From contig DGGS01000100.1 in NCBI GenBank assembly GCA_002392325.1, positions 1 to 8,184 on the forward strand: a stretch of DNA of 8,184 nucleotides, in the 5' to 3' direction. The notes beneath the pieces were generated by a model. It was not told the origin of the DNA. It saw nothing but the letters and a program-made list of their open reading frames with translations, and ran no database searches. The DNA comes from Bacteroidales bacterium UBA3868 (GTDB lineage Bacteria; Bacteroidota; Bacteroidia; Bacteroidales; WCHB1-69). Positions 6,215 to 8,184 of the stretch are shown piece by piece. How positions within the stretch are numbered: position 1 is the first letter of the stretch; each line of letters begins with the position of its first letter. Both the position numbers and the translations under genes were made by a program.

Positions 6215-6222
6215 TATCTTTG
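6215..6222 (+). promoter_or_regulatory. Bacteroidota-type -7 promoter element for the heptose kinase-porT-glyQS cluster
   Basis: TATCTTTG (6215-6222) matches TAnnTTTG exactly and continues as TTTGCCGC, as in the promoter at 3449. Its -33 region falls inside the preceding hairpin; the 19-base spacing position (6192-6195) reads TGAT, a poor match to TTTG. Transcription would start near 6229, giving a leader of about 13 bases before the ATG at 6242. This supports 6242 over the upstream in-frame ATG at 6191, which lies in the terminator loop. Confidence 0.65.
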
Positions 6223-6241
6223 CCGCCTAAAATTCTATGCT

Positions 6242-7261
6242 ATGGATATGGATAAAATCAATCAGATTTTTGATAAATTTACTAACGCTACTGTGCTGGT
6301 TATCGGTGATGTGATGATTGACTGCTACATCAGTGGCAAGGTTACCCGCATCAGTCCTGAGGCCCCAGTGCCTATTGTGAACGCGCAGAGCCGCAACTAC
6401 CGTCTCGGTGGCGCCGCCAATGTGGCCCTCAACCTGAAATCACTCGGCGCAAGACCGATCCTCTGTTCCGTGATCGGCAGCGACTATAAGTCGAAAGTCC
6501 TGTATGACCTGATGGAGGAGTGTGAGCTTGACTCTCTTGGCCTGGTCCCCATCTATGGCCGCCGTACGACGGTCAAATACCGTATCATCGGTAACAATGC
6601 GCATATCGTGCGTGTGGACGACGAGCGCGACGAGCAACTCAAGGATCGCGAAAAACGCCAGTTCCTCACCACGGTGGAGCAGGTTATCGACCATAATCCC
6701 ATTGACGCCATCATCTTTGAGGATTACGACAAAGGACTTTTCTCCAAGGATCTGATTGAAGAAATGATCTCCTTCGCCCAGAAGAAGAACATTTTCATCG
6801 CCGTTGACCCTAAAAAGCGCAATTTCAATAACTACCAGAATGTGAACCTCTTCAAACCGAATATGAAAGAACTTTCCGCTGGTTTGAATTTGGAGGACAA
6901 TGTGGCGCTCACCTTGGACAACATCAATGCGCTGGTCAAGAAATTCGCCAATGAGAAGAATATCGACAAGGTGCTGATTACGATGTCAGACAAGGGTATG
7001 GCTTTCTATGACCGACTCACCGACCAATTCTACCACCAGAACGCGTTCACCCGTCGTGTGAGCGACCCCTCTGGCGCCGGTGATACCGTGATTTCTGTCT
7101 CCACCTTGTTCCTCTGGGCAAAAGAAAGCATAGAGATGACATGCCTGGCTTCCAATTTGGCAGGCGGTCTGGTTTGTGAATATGTGGGCGTGGTGCCCAT
7201 TAACACCGCCCAACTTAAAGCTGAGATACTGAAGAACCAGTCACGGGAGTCAGAATCATAA
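6242..7261 (+). CDS. rfaE1: D-glycero-beta-D-manno-heptose-7-phosphate kinase (RfaE1/HldA-type, PfkB family)
   Basis: This 339-residue cytoplasmic sugar kinase should phosphorylate heptose 7-phosphate at C1, a step toward ADP-heptose for the LPS inner core. PfkB/ribokinase features in order: VLVIGDVMIDCYISG (18-32), TRISPEAPVPIV (35-46), RLGGAANVALNL (54-65, substrate-binding di-Gly), FEDYDKGLF (159-167), VDPKKRNF (188-195), FKPNMKEL (204-211) and DPSGAGDTVISV (275-286), with the anion-hole GAG and catalytic-base Asp281. TRISPEAPVP is especially typical of HldE/RfaE kinases rather than generic ribokinases. The protein ends soon after the kinase fold and has no nucleotidyltransferase domain, unlike the bifunctional E. 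coli HldE of about 477 residues, so adenylylation would need a separate protein. Two TAA codons in a row close the gene (7259-7264), and porT starts 26 bases beyond the first. Substrate is inferred from family resemblance; another PfkB sugar substrate is less likely. Confidence 0.87.
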   Translation: MDMDKINQIFDKFTNATVLVIGDVMIDCYISGKVTRISPEAPVPIVNAQSRNYRLGGAANVALNLKSLGARPILCSVIGSDYKSKVLYDLMEECELDSLGLVPIYGRRTTVKYRIIGNNAHIVRVDDERDEQLKDREKRQFLTTVEQVIDHNPIDAIIFEDYDKGLFSKDLIEEMISFAQKKNIFIAVDPKKRNFNNYQNVNLFKPNMKELSAGLNLEDNVALTLDNINALVKKFANEKNIDKVLITMSDKGMAFYDRLTDQFYHQNAFTRRVSDPSGAGDTVISVSTLFLWAKESIEMTCLASNLAGGLVCEYVGVVPINTAQLKAEILKNQSRESES

Positions 7262-7287
7262 TAAAATTACGATTCCGGCGTTATTCT

Positions 7288-8043
7288 ATGTCTAATTACC
7301 AAAGAATGAATTCTTTTAAAGTTATTATCGTATCGTCGCTCCTGCTCCTGATGGCGGTAGGCGCCTCGGCACAGTCGAGGATATTCGGAACCCCGAATCT
7401 GATACATTACGATAGTAAGATATACCACTTCGGTTTCTCGCTCAGTGGCGGATCCTATAACTACATCATCTCCACCAATCCCGATTTCACCACGATGGAT
7501 GGTTGCGACTCATTGCGCGTGGCGAACCCAAGAGGCGGAAAATCGTTCGGTTTCGGCATTGTGTCCGATATCCGAATGGGCAAATATTTCGATTTGCGCT
7601 TTATCCCGAGTTTCTCATTTCCCGACTGCCAGGTTCAGTATTTCTGCAACACGGATGTTCCCAATATAAGCTACGCCAACGGTGGCGCCAACGGCATTGT
7701 GTTCCTGGACCTGCCTCTGTTGGTGAAGTTCAAGTCCACCCGTATGATGAACAATGTACGGGCATATGTGGTCGCCGGTGCGCAATACAGTTTCAACCTG
7801 GTCTATAGCAAGGCGAAAGACATTGCCAATATGTCCGCCCATGAGGTGCTTCTGGTGAATGCGCATGACGTGATGGCGCAGGTTGGCGTGGGATTCGATT
7901 TCTATTGCACATATTTCAAACTCGCTACCGAGTTCAAGTTTTCCCTCGGTCTGATGAACCAATTGCAGCAGGAAGGCAAATATGAGGGTGCCCTTAATTC
8001 CCTGCGCTCCAAAGGTTTTCAAGTTTCTCTCACATTTGAATAA
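7288..8043 (+). CDS. porT: PorT-family outer-membrane beta-barrel protein (type IX secretion)
   Basis: PorT is an outer-membrane barrel protein needed for T9SS function in Porphyromonas gingivalis and relatives. This 251-residue protein has a signal peptide ([20 protein letters not shown]) with likely cleavage after residue 28 (ASA-QS). The mature part is rich in alternating beta strands and ends in Phe-Glu after a strand (FQVSLTFE). Family-like elements are [20 protein letters not shown] (36-55), [25 protein letters not shown] (87-111), [12 protein letters not shown] (139-150), [13 protein letters not shown] (159-171) and [24 protein letters not shown] (199-222). Translation may begin at 7288 or at the in-frame ATG 7306, which gives a more typical signal-peptide length; 7288 is kept as the longer form. 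The gene has no visible promoter or terminator in the gaps to its neighbours (26 bases upstream, 5 downstream), so it is probably co-transcribed with the kinase and glyQS. Confidence is below the maximum because barrels of this type include PorT-like proteins with other roles. Confidence 0.83.
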   Translation: MSNYQRMNSFKVIIVSSLLLLMAVGASAQSRIFGTPNLIHYDSKIYHFGFSLSGGSYNYIISTNPDFTTMDGCDSLRVANPRGGKSFGFGIVSDIRMGKYFDLRFIPSFSFPDCQVQYFCNTDVPNISYANGGANGIVFLDLPLLVKFKSTRMMNNVRAYVVAGAQYSFNLVYSKAKDIANMSAHEVLLVNAHDVMAQVGVGFDFYCTYFKLATEFKFSLGLMNQLQQEGKYEGALNSLRSKGFQVSLTFE

Positions 8044-8048
8044 TTATT

Positions 8049-8184
8049 ATGGCGAACAACGAAGAACTTTTCAAACAGATTATTGCCCATGCTAAAGAGT
8101 ATGGCTTTATTTTCCCTTCAAGCGAAATATATGACGGTCTCAGCGCTGTGTATGACTATGGTCAGAATGGTGTTGAACTGAAAA
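8049..8184 (+). CDS. glyQS: Glycyl-tRNA synthetase (single-chain, alpha2 type), N-terminal fragment
   Basis: GlyRS charges tRNA-Gly with glycine in the cytoplasm. The first 45 residues are present before the window ends. They carry the strongly conserved N-terminal signature of the class II alpha2 enzyme: [15 protein letters not shown], then [16 protein letters not shown] and QNGVELK. This differs from the separate GlyQ/GlyS subunits of E. coli. The ATG at 8049 follows the porT stop by 5 bases and gives the normal short lead (MANNEEL) before the conserved block, so the start is well supported. It is likely translated from the same transcript as porT. Confidence 0.94.
   Translation, partial: MANNEELFKQIIAHAKEYGFIFPSSEIYDGLSAVYDYGQNGVELK

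Noticed and set aside
6191..6241. Upstream start for the heptose kinase at ATG 6191
   Set aside because: This ATG is in the loop of the terminator hairpin and upstream of the -7 element, so the mRNA would not include it; conserved kinase sequence begins after 6242.

Overview
The window reads as chromosomal DNA from a member of the Bacteroidota, most likely an anaerobic or gut-type Bacteroidales. The evidence is a type IX secretion (T9SS) C-terminal sorting domain, a PorT-family outer-membrane protein, a FISUMP-domain surface protein, two promoters of the Bacteroidota TAnnTTTG type, weak or absent Shine-Dalgarno sequences, and the sequence character of the housekeeping proteins. All genes are on the + strand. 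I saw no tRNA, rRNA, CRISPR array, transposase or phage gene.

Layout: (1) 1-312 is the C-terminal end of MurA (peptidoglycan precursor synthesis). (2) 313-428 is a gene-free gap filled with two arrays of short degenerate repeats, a CACGAATT family and a 9-bp NNNTTCACC family. (3) 429-1214 encodes a WaaE/KdtX-like family 2 glycosyltransferase. It is followed at once by a third small array, 7-bp AATTCAT units. (4) 1278-2252 encodes a secreted T9SS cargo protein of unknown function, and 2 bases later 2255-3181 encodes a tRNA-dihydrouridine synthase. (5) 3182-3525 is an AT-rich non-coding stretch with a perfect 10-bp hairpin and a good promoter. (6) 3526-6144 encodes an 872-residue exported mosaic protein: glycine-rich domain, PKD-like and Ig-like modules, and a C-terminal FISUMP domain. 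(7) 6172-6222 holds a strong A-tract/T-tract terminator hairpin running directly into a promoter. (8) 6242-7261 encodes a heptose-7-phosphate kinase, 7288-8043 a PorT-family protein, and 8049 to the window end the start of glycyl-tRNA synthetase; these three are closely packed and probably co-transcribed.

The common theme is the cell envelope. MurA serves the wall. The WaaE-like transferase and the heptose kinase fit LPS core synthesis. PorT belongs to the T9SS, and the 1278-2252 product is a T9SS substrate; in T9SS organisms some substrates end up anchored to LPS at the surface. The Dus enzyme and GlyRS are translation genes that share transcripts with envelope genes. Nothing here is clearly a new molecular system. 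The parts most worth a second look are the repeat arrays on both sides of the glycosyltransferase gene, the mosaic glycine-rich/FISUMP protein with an ambiguous export signal, and the fused terminator/promoter at 6172-6222.
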